This document shows positions 1-8,305 of a DNA stretch of 64,000 nucleotides, in pieces. Position numbers and translations under genes: made by a program. This DNA is from Arthrobacter sp. NicSoilC5 (GTDB taxonomy: Bacteria > Actinomycetota > Actinomycetes > Actinomycetales > Micrococcaceae), in NCBI RefSeq assembly GCF_019977395.1, contig NZ_AP024660.1, positions 744,001 through 808,000 on the forward strand, written 5' to 3'. Under the pieces are notes generated by a model. That model saw only the letters and a list, made by a program, of their open reading frames with translations, made no database searches and had not been told where the DNA came from. The stretch's first letter is position 1. Each line of letters starts with the position of its first letter.

Positions 1-1355
1 TGAGCATCAACCTCCTGGCACAGTTTGGGCGGGCCAGGGCCCGGGAAATCCTCGAATCGTCCTTCGCCCAGTTCCAGGCCGACCGCTCGGTGGTTGGGCT
101 TGCCAGGCAAGTGCGGAGCCGGGAAGAGTCCCTCGCGGGCTACGCCAAGTCCATGACCTGCCACCTGGGCGACTTCACAGAATATGCCCGGCTGCGCAGG
201 GAACTCTCCGATGCCGAAAGTGCCACCTCCCGGACCAAGTCCCGGGTCCAGAAGTCACTCAGTGACGACTCCCTGGCGCGCCTCCTGCCCGGGGACGTGG
301 TCAACGTTCCCGGCGGGCGCGCCCCGGGGCCCGCCGTCGTCCTCAGCTCTGACCACAGCAGCCGCGAACCCCGGCCTGCCGTGCTCACCCTGGACAACCA
401 GCTGCGCCGGATAGGAACCGACGACCTGGAAGGACCCATCGCGCCGGTTACCCGGATCCGCATTCCCAAATCCTTCAATGCCAAGGTGCCCAAGTCCCGG
501 CGGGACCTTGCCTCCAGCGCACGGAACGCCCTGCGCGAGAACCGGCCGCCTGCTCCCGGGCAGAACCGCAACCACGATTTCGGCCGCGGAGCCGCCTTTC
601 CCAACCAGGAGCGGCGCATCGCCGAACTGCGCCGGGCCCTCAAGGCACACCCCTGCCACGGATGCAGCGAACGCGAAGACCATGCCCGGTGGTCGGAGCG
701 GTGGTGGAAACTGCGGCGGGAAACGGATGGCCTGGTTCGCCAAATCCAGGGCCGCACCAACACGATCGCCAAAACCTTCGACCGGGTGTGCGACGTCCTG
801 TCCGCCTACGGATACCTCGAAGACACCGGCGACGGCCGCCTGAACATCAGCCCGGACGGCCAGCGGCTGCGCCGGATCTACGGCGAGAAGGACCTGCTGA
901 TCTCACAGTCGCTGCGGCTGGGCGCGTTCGATGACCTGGACGCCGCCGAAGTTGCTGCCCTGGCCAGCGTGCTGGTCTACCAGGCCAAACGCGAAGACCG
1001 GGGCCTGCGGCCGCGCATGCCCAGCGTCTCCCTGGAGACCTCCGTGGACATCGTGGTCAAGGAATGGTCCGTCCTTGAAGACGTGGAGGAGGAGAACAAG
1101 CTTCCGCTGACCGGCGAACCTGAACTCGGACTTGTCTGGCCCCTGTACAAGTGGGCCCGCGGACGCCACCTCCAGGACGTCCTGAGCGGCACCGACCTTG
1201 CCGCCGGTGACTTTGTCCGCTGGGTCAAGCAGGTGGTGGACCTGCTGGACCAGCTCGCCAAGATCCCCGGCCTCGATCCGCGCCTGGCACGGCTCTGCGC
1301 CGAAGCGATCAACCTCATCCGCCGCGGCGTCGTGGCCTACTCGTCCGTCCTCTAG
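1..1355 (+). CDS. helY: DEAD/DEAH-box RNA helicase, C-terminal part (HelY-like)
   Basis: This is the 3' end of a gene that starts before the window; the frame is open from base 3 and leaves about 450 residues. The first residues (SINLLAQFGRARAREILESS) match the end of the helicase core of actinobacterial HelY/Ski2-like proteins. The last 180 or so residues, after an SPDGQRLRRIYGEKDLL stretch, look like the DSHCT domain that closes this family. Such enzymes unwind structured RNA in the cytoplasm, probably during RNA turnover. The ATP-binding motifs lie outside the window, so helicase activity is inferred from the family. The downstream amidohydrolase is on the same strand but has its own ribosome-binding site and is probably unrelated. 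Confidence 0.8.
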   Translation, partial: SINLLAQFGRARAREILESSFAQFQADRSVVGLARQVRSREESLAGYAKSMTCHLGDFTEYARLRRELSDAESATSRTKSRVQKSLSDDSLARLLPGDVVNVPGGRAPGPAVVLSSDHSSREPRPAVLTLDNQLRRIGTDDLEGPIAPVTRIRIPKSFNAKVPKSRRDLASSARNALRENRPPAPGQNRNHDFGRGAAFPNQERRIAELRRALKAHPCHGCSEREDHARWSERWWKLRRETDGLVRQIQGRTNTIAKTFDRVCDVLSAYGYLEDTGDGRLNISPDGQRLRRIYGEKDLLISQSLRLGAFDDLDAAEVAALASVLVYQAKREDRGLRPRMPSVSLETSVDIVVKEWSVLEDVEEENKLPLTGEPELGLVWPLYKWARGRHLQDVLSGTDLAAGDFVRWVKQVVDLLDQLAKIPGLDPRLARLCAEAINLIRRGVVAYSSVL

Positions 1356-1414
1356 TCACACCTCACCCCTTGCCGGCTGCAACTGGCCTGCACTATCCCA
1401 GGAGTCCTGCCTTT

Positions 1415-3076
1415 ATGCCCCGCCCTGATCCCGCACCCCGCAACGCCGACCGTCCCGCCCCGGTGCTGTACCGCAACGGATCCGTGTACACCGCGGCTGA
1501 CCCGTTCGCCACGGCAATGCTTGTGGATGGGGACACTGTTGCCTGGGTCGGATCGGAGCAGGCGGCCTCGTCCATTGCCGACAGCTCCATGGAAGTCATC
1601 GACCTCCGCGGCGCCCTGGTTGCGCCGGGCTTCGTTGACTCACACATGCACCTGACCGAAACCGGAATGGCCCTGCAGTCACTCCAGCTGGGAACGCTCA
1701 AGTCGGCCCGGGAAGTGCTGGACGCAGTCGCCGGGGCCGCCGGGAATGGACCGGTGCTCGGCCACGGCTGGGACGAGGCCACCTGGGCGGACCCGGCCCT
1801 GCCCAGTGCAGAAGAACTCGACCGGGCCGCTGGAGGCAGGCCGGTCTATCTCTCCCGTGTGGACGCGCACTCGGCGCTGGTGTCAACGTCGCTGGCACAG
1901 TCCGCGGACCTTCAGAACCGGGAGGGGTACGACGGCGGCGCCCGGGTGACGCGGGCCGCCCACGAGGCAGCACGGCTGGCGACCCGGCAGCTGCCGCAGG
2001 ATGAGCTGAAGCGGCTCCAGGCCCGGGCCCTGGCGGAAGCGGCCGCCAACGGCTACGTCGCCCTGGCCGAAATGGGTGCACCGCACATCGGCGGCGCCGA
2101 AGACCTGCGGCTCGCGGCAGCATGGAATTCCGCCGGAACCGGGGAGCCCCGTTTTCCCGAAGTCATACCGTACTGGGGCGGGCTGGTCTCCTCAGAGGAA
2201 CAGGCCCGCGCGCTGGTGGCAGAGCTGGGGGCGGGAGTCCGGGGCCTTGCAGGAGACCTGAACATCGATGGTTCCCTGGGCTCGCGCACCGCCGCCCTGC
2301 GCGCCGGTTACAGCGATGCCGGACAGGAGCGCGGCACCTTGTACCTGAGCGTGGACCAGGCAGCAGCCCACCTTGCCGCCTGCTCCGTTGCCGGGATCCA
2401 GGGCGGGTTCCACGTGATTGGTGACGCTGGACTGGATGCTGCGCTGGAAGCGCTGGACCGTGCCGCCAGGGAAGTGGGGGAGCAGCGGGTGCGCGCCGCA
2501 GGCCACCGGTTTGAGCACGTGGAGATGGCCGATGCCGAAGCCGTGGCCAGATTGGCGCACTACTCCGTGACCGTCAGCGCACAGCCCTCCTTCGACGCTG
2601 CCTGGGGCGGCCCCGGGGGACTCTATGAGCAGCGGCTGGGGGACCGAAGCCGGTCGATGAATCCGTTCGCCGCGTTCTACTCGGCCGGAGTTCCCGTCTG
2701 TTTCGGCAGCGACAGCCCCGTCACGCCCCTGCGTCCCTGGTCCAGCGTGCGCGCCTGCGTGGAACACCACAACCCCGACCAGCGTATTTCTGCGCGGGCA
2801 GCCTTCCTGGGCCACACCCGGGCCGGCTGGCGGGCCGCGCGGCACCCGAACCCCATGGCCGGGCAACTGGTGCCCGGGGCTCCCGCGAGTTTTGCCGTGT
2901 GGGAGGTGGAGGAACTGATGGTCCAGGTGGCTGACGGGCGGGTTCAGTCCTGGAGCACCGATCCGCGGGCCAGGACCCCCTTGCTGCCGGCGCTGGACAC
3001 GGGTTCAGACCCGGTATGCCTGCAAACCGTAAAAGACGGTGCCGAACTGTTCGCCAGCCCGGCCCTGCGTTCCTGA
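1415..3076 (+). CDS. Amidohydrolase family protein (YtcJ-like)
   Basis: This 553-residue metal-dependent hydrolase belongs to the YtcJ/AepA branch of the amidohydrolase superfamily. Visible metal-site features are the N-terminal HMH pair (about residues 77-79, in FVDSHMHL), a later histidine in GFHVIGDAG, another in HRFEHVEMAD, and the aspartate in CFGSDSPVTP near the end of the barrel. Family members hydrolyse amides, formamides or cyclic amides; the substrate here cannot be read from the sequence. I chose the ATG 15 codons into the longest open frame because AGGAG lies about 10 bases before it and the residues after it resemble the usual N-terminal beta sandwich. No signal peptide is visible, so it is likely cytoplasmic. 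Confidence 0.82.
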   Translation: MPRPDPAPRNADRPAPVLYRNGSVYTAADPFATAMLVDGDTVAWVGSEQAASSIADSSMEVIDLRGALVAPGFVDSHMHLTETGMALQSLQLGTLKSAREVLDAVAGAAGNGPVLGHGWDEATWADPALPSAEELDRAAGGRPVYLSRVDAHSALVSTSLAQSADLQNREGYDGGARVTRAAHEAARLATRQLPQDELKRLQARALAEAAANGYVALAEMGAPHIGGAEDLRLAAAWNSAGTGEPRFPEVIPYWGGLVSSEEQARALVAELGAGVRGLAGDLNIDGSLGSRTAALRAGYSDAGQERGTLYLSVDQAAAHLAACSVAGIQGGFHVIGDAGLDAALEALDRAAREVGEQRVRAAGHRFEHVEMADAEAVARLAHYSVTVSAQPSFDAAWGGPGGLYEQRLGDRSRSMNPFAAFYSAGVPVCFGSDSPVTPLRPWSSVRACVEHHNPDQRISARAAFLGHTRAGWRAARHPNPMAGQLVPGAPASFAVWEVEELMVQVADGRVQSWSTDPRARTPLLPALDTGSDPVCLQTVKDGAELFASPALRS

Positions 3077-3171
3077 CCCGGGAATCCTCCGCCCTATAAT
3101 GGGGAGTTGCGCCTGCGGCCGGCATGCCCGGCACCAGGTGCACCGACCACTTCCACCAGGAAAGGCCCTCT

Positions 3172-3915
3172 GTGCGCGTCCTTACGATCATTCCCACCTA
3201 CAACGAACTGGAATCGCTGCCCAAGACGCTCCAGCGCCTGCGGAAGGCCGTTCCGGCGTCGGACGTGCTGGTGGTCGATGACAACAGCCCTGACGGCACC
3301 GGCCAACTTGCCGACGGCTTCGCTGCCGAGGACTCCCAGGTCCACGTCCTGCACCGCAAGGGCAAGGAAGGCCTGGGCGCTGCCTACATCGCCGGTTTCA
3401 AGTGGGGCCTGGATGCCGGCTACGACGTCCTGGTGGAAATGGATGCAGACGGTTCCCACCAGCCGGAACAGCTTCCCCAACTGCTTGAAGCCGTGGAACA
3501 GGGCGCAGACCTGGCCATGGGCTCGCGCTGGGTCCCCGGCGGCAGTGTGGTCAACTGGCCGCTGTACCGCCAGGCGATTTCCCGGGTAGGCAGCACGTAC
3601 GCCCGGTTGATGCTGGGCCTGCCGATCCGGGACGTGACCGGCGGATACCGCGCGTTCCGCAGGACCACCCTGGAAAAGCTCAACCTGGACCAGGTGGACT
3701 CTGTGGGCTACGGCTTCCAGGTGGACCTGGCCTGGCGCGTGGCCAAACTGGGCCTGCGCATCGAGGAACGCCCCATCACTTTCGTCGAACGGGAGCTCGG
3801 CGCATCCAAGATGAGCGGCAACATCGTGGTCGAAGCCATGATCAACGTCACCAAATGGGGTCTGGCCGCGCGTTGGAACACGCTGGCCGGAAAGCTGAAG
3901 AACAAGCAGGCATAG
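3172..3915 (+). CDS. Polyprenol monophosphomannose synthase (GT2 family)
   Basis: This 247-residue family 2 glycosyltransferase resembles the catalytic domain of Ppm1/DPM synthase, which transfers mannose from GDP-mannose to polyprenyl phosphate at the inner membrane face. The product feeds lipomannan, lipoarabinomannan-type glycolipid and protein mannosylation pathways. The N-terminus [16 protein letters not shown] is typical, and the acidic metal/nucleotide motifs [10 protein letters not shown] and [10 protein letters not shown] are present. No membrane segment is visible, so this is the catalytic-domain-only form. The GTG start is preceded by AGGAAAGG; the longer open frame upstream adds residues not seen in the family. 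It ends just before a strong bidirectional terminator. Confidence 0.88.
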   Translation: MRVLTIIPTYNELESLPKTLQRLRKAVPASDVLVVDDNSPDGTGQLADGFAAEDSQVHVLHRKGKEGLGAAYIAGFKWGLDAGYDVLVEMDADGSHQPEQLPQLLEAVEQGADLAMGSRWVPGGSVVNWPLYRQAISRVGSTYARLMLGLPIRDVTGGYRAFRRTTLEKLNLDQVDSVGYGFQVDLAWRVAKLGLRIEERPITFVERELGASKMSGNIVVEAMINVTKWGLAARWNTLAGKLKNKQA

Positions 3916-3954
3916 CCTCGCGGGACTGCTGCCGCTGACGATGTCCGGGCGGTG

Positions 3955-4006
3955 CCAAAAAAAGGGGGCGGCCCCGCACCTTCGTGCGGGGCCGCCCCTT
4001 TTTTGG
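3955..4006. terminator. Bidirectional intrinsic terminator
   Basis: A long GC-rich perfect stem (GGGCGGCCCCGCAC with its complement) is flanked by an A-run on the left and a T-run on the right, so it can stop transcription from both sides. It sits between the mannosyltransferase on the plus strand and rbpA on the minus strand, which converge here. Confidence 0.93.
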
Positions 4007-4015
4007 CGGCTGGCC

Positions 4016-4363
4016 TTATGCCGAGCGGCGCTCTCCGCGGCGTTCGCGCAGGATGGTCAGGCGGTCCTCAAGGATCTGCTCGAGTTCAGGCAGGGAACGG
4101 CGTTCCAGCAGCATGTCCCAGTGGGTGCGGACTGCCTTGTCGTTGCTGGTGTCCGGCTTTTCGCCGTCAACCAGGAGCGCTTCCTTACCGGTCTTGGAGA
4201 CCCACACCGGAGGAATTTCCGCCTCGGAGGAGAACGTGACGAAGACCTGCTCGCCATCCGCGCAACGGTATTCGACCCGCTGGCGCGGAGCCGGCTCAAC
4301 TCCGGACTCGGTCTCCATGCTCTGCGCACCAAGGCGCATGCCCCGCAGGCTGCGATCGCTCAT
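4016..4363 (-). CDS. rbpA: RNA polymerase-binding protein RbpA
   Basis: This 115-residue actinobacteria-specific transcription factor binds RNA polymerase and the principal sigma factor, stabilising open complexes. Family features are the N-terminal MSDRSLRGMRLG tail, the central beta domain starting at RVEYRCADG, and the C-terminal sigma-interaction helix around THWDMLLERRSLPELEQIL. The length is normal. The ATG is preceded by GAGGGAGAAA. The gene is monocistronic, facing the bidirectional terminator, with a SigR-type promoter candidate about 100 bases upstream; redox-responsive expression of rbpA is known in Streptomyces. It is highly recognisable. Confidence 0.96.
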   Translation of the reverse strand: MSDRSLRGMRLGAQSMETESGVEPAPRQRVEYRCADGEQVFVTFSSEAEIPPVWVSKTGKEALLVDGEKPDTSNDKAVRTHWDMLLERRSLPELEQILEDRLTILRERRGERRSA

Positions 4364-4465
4364 GATTTCTCCCTCTGGTCGGTTCGCGGATGAAATCTCC
4401 GCGCTAGCCGGTGGCGCCGTGGCACCGCCGGACTACTTTGTGCACTGTGCTGCATCATAGGATTC

Positions 4466-4491
4466 AACGCATTGCGAAGCTTGGTTGTTCC
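4466..4491 (-). promoter_or_regulatory. SigR/SigH-type promoter of rbpA
   Basis: On the minus strand a GGAAC element and a GTT element are separated by exactly 18 bases. This matches the GGAAT/C-N18-GTT promoters of thiol-stress ECF sigma factors (SigR of Streptomyces, SigH of mycobacteria). Streptomyces rbpA is a known SigR target. The regulation in this organism is inferred. Confidence 0.55.
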
Positions 4492-4522
4492 AGCTGGTAG
4501 TCTCCTGCCGGACAAATACCCA

Positions 4523-4528
4523 ATTATA
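4523..4528 (-). promoter_or_regulatory. Housekeeping -10 element upstream of rbpA
   Basis: A perfect TATAAT lies on the minus strand about 160 bases before rbpA; the -35 region (TTGTTC at 18 bases) is weak. It would provide a constitutive promoter in addition to the SigR-type one. Confidence 0.4.
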
Positions 4529-4550
4529 CGTTGGTTATCACTGTTGGAAC

Positions 4551-4595
4551 AAAACGGGGAGGGTTTGGCGTCAACCGCCAAGCCCTCCCCGTTTT
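4551..4595 (-). terminator. Intrinsic terminator after the SPFH gene
   Basis: A symmetrical hairpin (AAAACGGGGAGGGNTTGGCG paired with its complement, 5-base loop) begins about 10 bases after the stop of the SPFH protein and is followed on the minus strand by a short T-run. Confidence 0.88.
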
Positions 4596-4605
4596 CCCAT
4601 TCAGC

Positions 4606-5553
4606 TTATGGCTGGGCGCGTTCGGTGGGTGCGTCCTGGAAGAGCGGCTTGCCGGCTGTGCCTTCCGCATTGGTGCCTCCGAGGGCGTTGCCAATGCCCT
4701 TCAGGGCTTCCCCGACTTCGCTCGGGATGATCCAGAGCTTGTTGGCGGAGCCTTCTGCGAGCTTGGGCAGCGTCTGCAGGTACTGGTAGGCCAGCAGTTT
4801 CTGGTCCGGGTTTCCCTTGTGGATGGCGTCGAACACCTTCTGGATGGCCTGCGATTCGCCGTCCGCCCGGAGGATGGCAGCCTTGGCTTCGCCCTCTGCG
4901 GCCAGGATTGACGCCTGGCGCTGCCCCTCGGCGGTGAGGATGGCCGACTGCTTGGTACCTTCGGCCGTGAGGATTGCTGCTCGCCGGTCGCGTTCGGCAC
5001 GCATCTGCTTCTCCATGGAGTCCTGGATGGAGTGGGGCGGATCGATGGCCTTCAGTTCCACCCGTGAAACGCGGATGCCCCAGCGGCCGGTGGCCTCGTC
5101 CAGGACGCCGCGCAGCTGTCCGTTGATCTGGTCCCGCGACGTGAGGGCTTCCTCCAGGTTGAGGCCACCCACCACGTTGCGCAGGGTGGTGGTGGTGAGC
5201 TGTTCCACGGCCTGGATGTAGTTGGCGATTTCATACGTGGCCGCCCGCGGGTCCGTCACCTGGAAGTAGACCACCGTGTCGATGGACACCACCAGGTTGT
5301 CCTCGGTGATGACCGGCTGCGGCGGAAAGGACACCACTTGTTCACGCAGGTCCAGGAGCGGCAGGAGCCGGTCGACGAAAGGAATCAGGATGGTCAGGCC
5401 CGGATTGAGTGTCCGCTGGTACTTGCCGAGCCGTTCAACAACACCGGCGCGGGCCTGCGGAATGATCCGGACGGACCGGACCAAAACTATGATGACAAAG
5501 ACGATCAGAACCACCAGCACGATGGCCAGTGCGGTTCCGCCTGCGTTTTCCAT
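4606..5553 (-). CDS. SPFH/Band 7 family membrane protein (slipin/stomatin type)
   Basis: This 315-residue protein has one N-terminal membrane segment (about residues 7-27, ALAIVLVVLIVFVIIVLV), then an SPFH domain (VVERLGKYQRTLNPGLTILIP) and a long alanine/glutamate-rich coiled coil with repeated ILTAEG-type units (about residues 180-230). Such proteins oligomerise at the membrane and organise microdomains. The upstream gene on the same strand encodes an NfeD protein, the usual partner of bacterial stomatin homologues, so the two probably form a complex. The gene is followed by its own terminator. The exact cellular role is not known from the sequence. Confidence 0.9.
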   Translation of the reverse strand: MENAGGTALAIVLVVLIVFVIIVLVRSVRIIPQARAGVVERLGKYQRTLNPGLTILIPFVDRLLPLLDLREQVVSFPPQPVITEDNLVVSIDTVVYFQVTDPRAATYEIANYIQAVEQLTTTTLRNVVGGLNLEEALTSRDQINGQLRGVLDEATGRWGIRVSRVELKAIDPPHSIQDSMEKQMRAERDRRAAILTAEGTKQSAILTAEGQRQASILAAEGEAKAAILRADGESQAIQKVFDAIHKGNPDQKLLAYQYLQTLPKLAEGSANKLWIIPSEVGEALKGIGNALGGTNAEGTAGKPLFQDAPTERAQP

Positions 5554-5575
5554 ACAACTCCTTGTTCCCCAATTG

Positions 5576-6049
5576 TCAGGCTGTATCAGGCCCGGTGGCC
5601 GCCGTGGGCGGTACCGAAACCACTGCTGTTGCGCCGTCGATGGCCGCTACGACCACCGTCTGTCCTGCGGGAAGCACTCCCGCAGCGGAGCGCGCACTCC
5701 ATATATCGCCGCCGATTTTCACCAGGCCGCCGTCGGACGTCACGGCCTCCATCACCACGGCCGGCTCACCGATCAGACGGTCCACGTTGGTTCGCTGCTC
5801 GGAGGGGCCCTTCTTCAGGTGGGACAGTGCCACGGGCCGGACAAAGGCCACCATGAGCAGCGACACGATGCAGAAGATGACTACCTGGAGCCAGGGCTCG
5901 GCGCCGGCAAAATCGGCTACCAGTGCGGCGAGCGATCCGCCGCCAAGCATGATGAAAAACAGGTCAAGGGTGATCATCTCGATCACTGCAAACGCCAGGA
6001 AAGCCGTGAGCCACAGCGCCCACCAGTTTTCCCCAAGCCATTCGAACAT
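5576..6049 (-). CDS. NfeD family membrane protein
   Basis: This short NfeD protein (about 157 residues) has two or three hydrophobic helices in the first 75 residues (MFEWLGENWWALWLTAFLAF; FFIMLGGGSLAALVADF; VVIFCIVSLLMVAFV) and a C-terminal OB-fold-like beta domain from about residue 85 (LIGEPAVVMEAV). It forms an operon with the SPFH gene 22 bases downstream; these pairs are conserved across bacteria. I chose the internal ATG because a purine-rich GGGGGAAGCAGGA lies just before it. A GTG seven codons upstream is the alternative. Confidence 0.87.
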   Translation of the reverse strand: MFEWLGENWWALWLTAFLAFAVIEMITLDLFFIMLGGGSLAALVADFAGAEPWLQVVIFCIVSLLMVAFVRPVALSHLKKGPSEQRTNVDRLIGEPAVVMEAVTSDGGLVKIGGDIWSARSAAGVLPAGQTVVVAAIDGATAVVSVPPTAATGPDTA

Positions 6050-6178
6050 TCCTGCTTCCCCCTTCGTCACGGGGGAGCCGCGTCCGCGGACCCGCCAGCA
6101 ACTGTCTTTTCATCCTAGTCCGCGGACCTGGCCTGTGGGCCGGTTCACAGCGGGTGCCGGGGGATAGTGGCCAAGTCG

Positions 6179-7060
6179 TTACGGGGCACCGTGGGCAGTA
6201 GGCCGAAACACGGACAGCCTGAATTTTGCGTCGGCTTCCACCGGTTCCGGTGAGTCTTCGAGGCGGGCGGCGATCTTGTCCCGGTCAAGGTGGTGGCCCG
6301 CCGGTCCCATGAACGCCAGGTCCGCGGCGGCCGCGCGGCCAAGCTTGAGCGGTATGTCCACGTCCAGGGCCTTTTCGGGCTCGAAGTGCCCGGCCAGCGC
6401 CTCTGCCAGCCGCTCATCCTTGCCCTCTTCAATGCCAAGCATTCCGGTCACGGCCGCGATGCCCGCCAGGTGTCCGGGCCGCGGTGTCACCACCGCCAGC
6501 ACCCCCTCCGGTCGCAGGACCCGGGCGAACTCGGCGGGGTTCCGCGGTGCGAAGACCACGGTGACCGCGTCCACCGAGTTGTCCGCCACCGGCAGCGGCC
6601 GCCAGATGTCCCACACCAGGTTCACGGCTTCCGGGTTGAGGCGGGCAGCCCGCCTGAGGGCGAATTTCGAGATGTCCAGGCCAATGGCGGACGCCTTCCG
6701 CCCCCCGGCAGCTGCAGCATCGAGGATTGCCCGCAGATAGTGTCCGGTCCCCGTTCCCGAGTCAAGCACCACCGCGCCTTCCGGCCGCAGGACGGGTACG
6801 ACTGCGGAGGCCAGGGCCTGCTGCAGCGGCCCGTAGTGCCCGTTCCCCAGGAAGGCGTACCGTGACGCCACCATCGCGGCGCTGTCCGGTTCGAAAGGTG
6901 TGCCTTTGCCCACCAGGAGGTTGAAGTAGCCCTGGCGCGCGGCGTCGAAGCTGTGCCCGGACGGGCACACCAGGCGCGGCTGGCGCGTGGCCTCCGCTTC
7001 CAGGTACTCCAGCGGATGTGAGCAGACGGGGCACAGGAGGGGAAGGTCCGCGGAAGGCAT
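6179..7060 (-). CDS. Putative 23S rRNA (guanine-N1)-methyltransferase, RlmA family
   Basis: This 293-residue protein has an N-terminal zinc ribbon (LCPVCSHPLEYL, then CPSGHSFD, residues 9-35) followed by RQGYFNLL, the classic RlmA start, and a class I S-adenosylmethionine fold with VVLDSGTGTGHYLRA around residue 100. RlmA-type enzymes methylate N1 of a guanine in helix 35 of 23S rRNA; some actinobacterial homologues (TlrB) give macrolide resistance. Whether it modifies G745 or G748 cannot be told. A TAAACT element 7 bases before the ATG and no Shine-Dalgarno suggest a leaderless mRNA. Confidence 0.82.
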   Translation of the reverse strand: MPSADLPLLCPVCSHPLEYLEAEATRQPRLVCPSGHSFDAARQGYFNLLVGKGTPFEPDSAAMVASRYAFLGNGHYGPLQQALASAVVPVLRPEGAVVLDSGTGTGHYLRAILDAAAAGGRKASAIGLDISKFALRRAARLNPEAVNLVWDIWRPLPVADNSVDAVTVVFAPRNPAEFARVLRPEGVLAVVTPRPGHLAGIAAVTGMLGIEEGKDERLAEALAGHFEPEKALDVDIPLKLGRAAAADLAFMGPAGHHLDRDKIAARLEDSPEPVEADAKFRLSVFRPTAHGAP

Positions 7061-7067
7061 GGGAACC

Positions 7068-7073
7068 AGTTTA
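7068..7073 (-). promoter_or_regulatory. -10 element for a leaderless RlmA-like mRNA
   Basis: TAAACT on the minus strand ends 7 bases before the ATG, and no Shine-Dalgarno sequence is present between them. Confidence 0.45.
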
Positions 7074-7129
7074 GGGCGGGCCGGGTATGCAGCCCTGCCC
7101 GCCCTGCATGCGGAGGGAGGCGGTGACCG

Positions 7130-7810
7130 TCAGCCGAGGGAGATCCCCGCAGGCCCGTCGTCGAAACCCAGCCCTTCCCGTGCCTTGTCAATGCCCGCTT
7201 CTGCCCAGTGCGCTGCGTATTCGGCATTGCTGCTCAAAGAGCGAAGCTGGGCGCGGTCTATGTACAGGATGCCGTCGAGGTGGTCCGTCTCGTGCTGCAC
7301 GATGCGCGCCTGCCAGCCGGAGAACTCACGCCGCTTCGCCGCGCCGTCGGGTGTTACGTACTCCAGCAGCACGGCCTCCGGACGCGCCACCACCGCCTGC
7401 AGCCCATTGAGGGAAAGACAGCCCTCATAGAACGACGCGTGCTCCTCCCCAAGCGGCGTGTAATGGGGGTTGAGGATGGCCAGGAAATCCAGCGGACTCC
7501 GGTTGCGCAGGGCAGCGGCAACGGGATCGATGTCGAACTGGTCCTCCAGGACGGCGAGCCGCAGGGGGATGCCCAGCTGCGGCGCGGCAAGGCCCACGCC
7601 GGGCGCTTCGTGCATGACCTGCCGCATGATCCCGATCAGGCGGTCCAGCTGGTCCGCTGACAGCTGGCCGTCAAAGTCCGCGGCACGCTGGCGGAGCGCC
7701 GGGTGTCCGGCCTGGACGATGGGCGGGAGGGATCCGGCGGCCAGGATCCGCTCGACAATCTCACGGATCTGGCCGGCGCCGGCGGTGGTTGGGGGAACAG
7801 TCTGGGTCAT
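7130..7810 (-). CDS. def: Peptide deformylase
   Basis: This 226-residue metalloenzyme removes the formyl group from the initiator methionine of new proteins. All three signature motifs are present: GVGLAAPQLG (residues 71-80), EGCLS (129-133, with the metal-binding cysteine) and QHETDH (172-177, with the two metal histidines and catalytic glutamate). It is somewhat longer than the typical 170-200 residues at both ends, as is common in actinobacteria. The gene stands alone, divergent from the SnoaL-like gene, and appears to be transcribed without a 5' leader. Confidence 0.94.
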   Translation of the reverse strand: MTQTVPPTTAGAGQIREIVERILAAGSLPPIVQAGHPALRQRAADFDGQLSADQLDRLIGIMRQVMHEAPGVGLAAPQLGIPLRLAVLEDQFDIDPVAAALRNRSPLDFLAILNPHYTPLGEEHASFYEGCLSLNGLQAVVARPEAVLLEYVTPDGAAKRREFSGWQARIVQHETDHLDGILYIDRAQLRSLSSNAEYAAHWAEAGIDKAREGLGFDDGPAGISLG

Positions 7811-7816
7811 GGGGAC

Positions 7817-7822
7817 AGCCTA
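7817..7822 (-). promoter_or_regulatory. -10 element for a leaderless def mRNA
   Basis: TAGGCT on the minus strand ends 6 bases before the ATG of def; there is no ribosome-binding site. Confidence 0.45.
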
Positions 7823-7850
7823 CTGGCGGAGGGCGGGCGGGGACGTTGGG

Positions 7851-7856
7851 TAGGGT
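7851..7856 (+). promoter_or_regulatory. -10 element for a leaderless SnoaL-like mRNA
   Basis: TAGGGT ends 7 bases before the ATG of the SnoaL-like gene; no Shine-Dalgarno is visible. It lies back to back with the def promoter. Confidence 0.45.
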
Positions 7857-7863
7857 CTACTCC

Positions 7864-8277
7864 ATGGCTGAAGATCCGCTCCCTGCAGCGTCCCCGCTGG
7901 AACACGTCCTTGAATTCATCCGGGTCCTTGAGTCGGGTGGCGGGGCAGCGGACATCCGGCCGTTCCTCTCTGCAGAGTTCGTGCTGACGGAAGCACCGCA
8001 CCTGTTGGCCCCGGAAGGCTCCACGCGGACGCTGGCGGCGGTGCTGGCCGGTGCTGACCAGAGCCGCGACGTGGTGGAGGACCAGCAGTTCACTGTCCGG
8101 CGGACCACATGTGAAGGCGGCCGGGTGGTGGTGGAGGCGGATTGGTCTGCCACGGTGCTGATGGATCTGCGGTATTGGGACCGCGGCGAGACAATCCGGG
8201 CCAGGACCTCGTCCGTCTTCGAGGTCAGCAACGGCGTGATCGTGAGCCAGGACAGCTACGACTGCTACTTCCGGTAA
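7864..8277 (+). CDS. SnoaL/NTF2-like domain protein of unknown function
   Basis: This 137-residue protein has the layout of the NTF2/SnoaL cone fold: an N-terminal helix (LEHVLEFIRVLESG), a short helix with FLSAEF, a mid helix (TLAAVLAGADQSRDVV), then alternating strands ending in FEVSNGVIVSQDSYDCYFR. Family members include polyketide cyclases, isomerases and many stress-related proteins. No catalytic residue can be assigned. It is next to the polyketide locus on the opposite strand, but nothing else links them. I chose the ATG that starts this fold; a longer open frame upstream overlaps the def promoter and is unlikely. Confidence 0.7.
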   Translation: MAEDPLPAASPLEHVLEFIRVLESGGGAADIRPFLSAEFVLTEAPHLLAPEGSTRTLAAVLAGADQSRDVVEDQQFTVRRTTCEGGRVVVEADWSATVLMDLRYWDRGETIRARTSSVFEVSNGVIVSQDSYDCYFR

Positions 8278-8305
8278 CCCGGCAAACTGGTCGGTGGTGT
8301 GGCCC

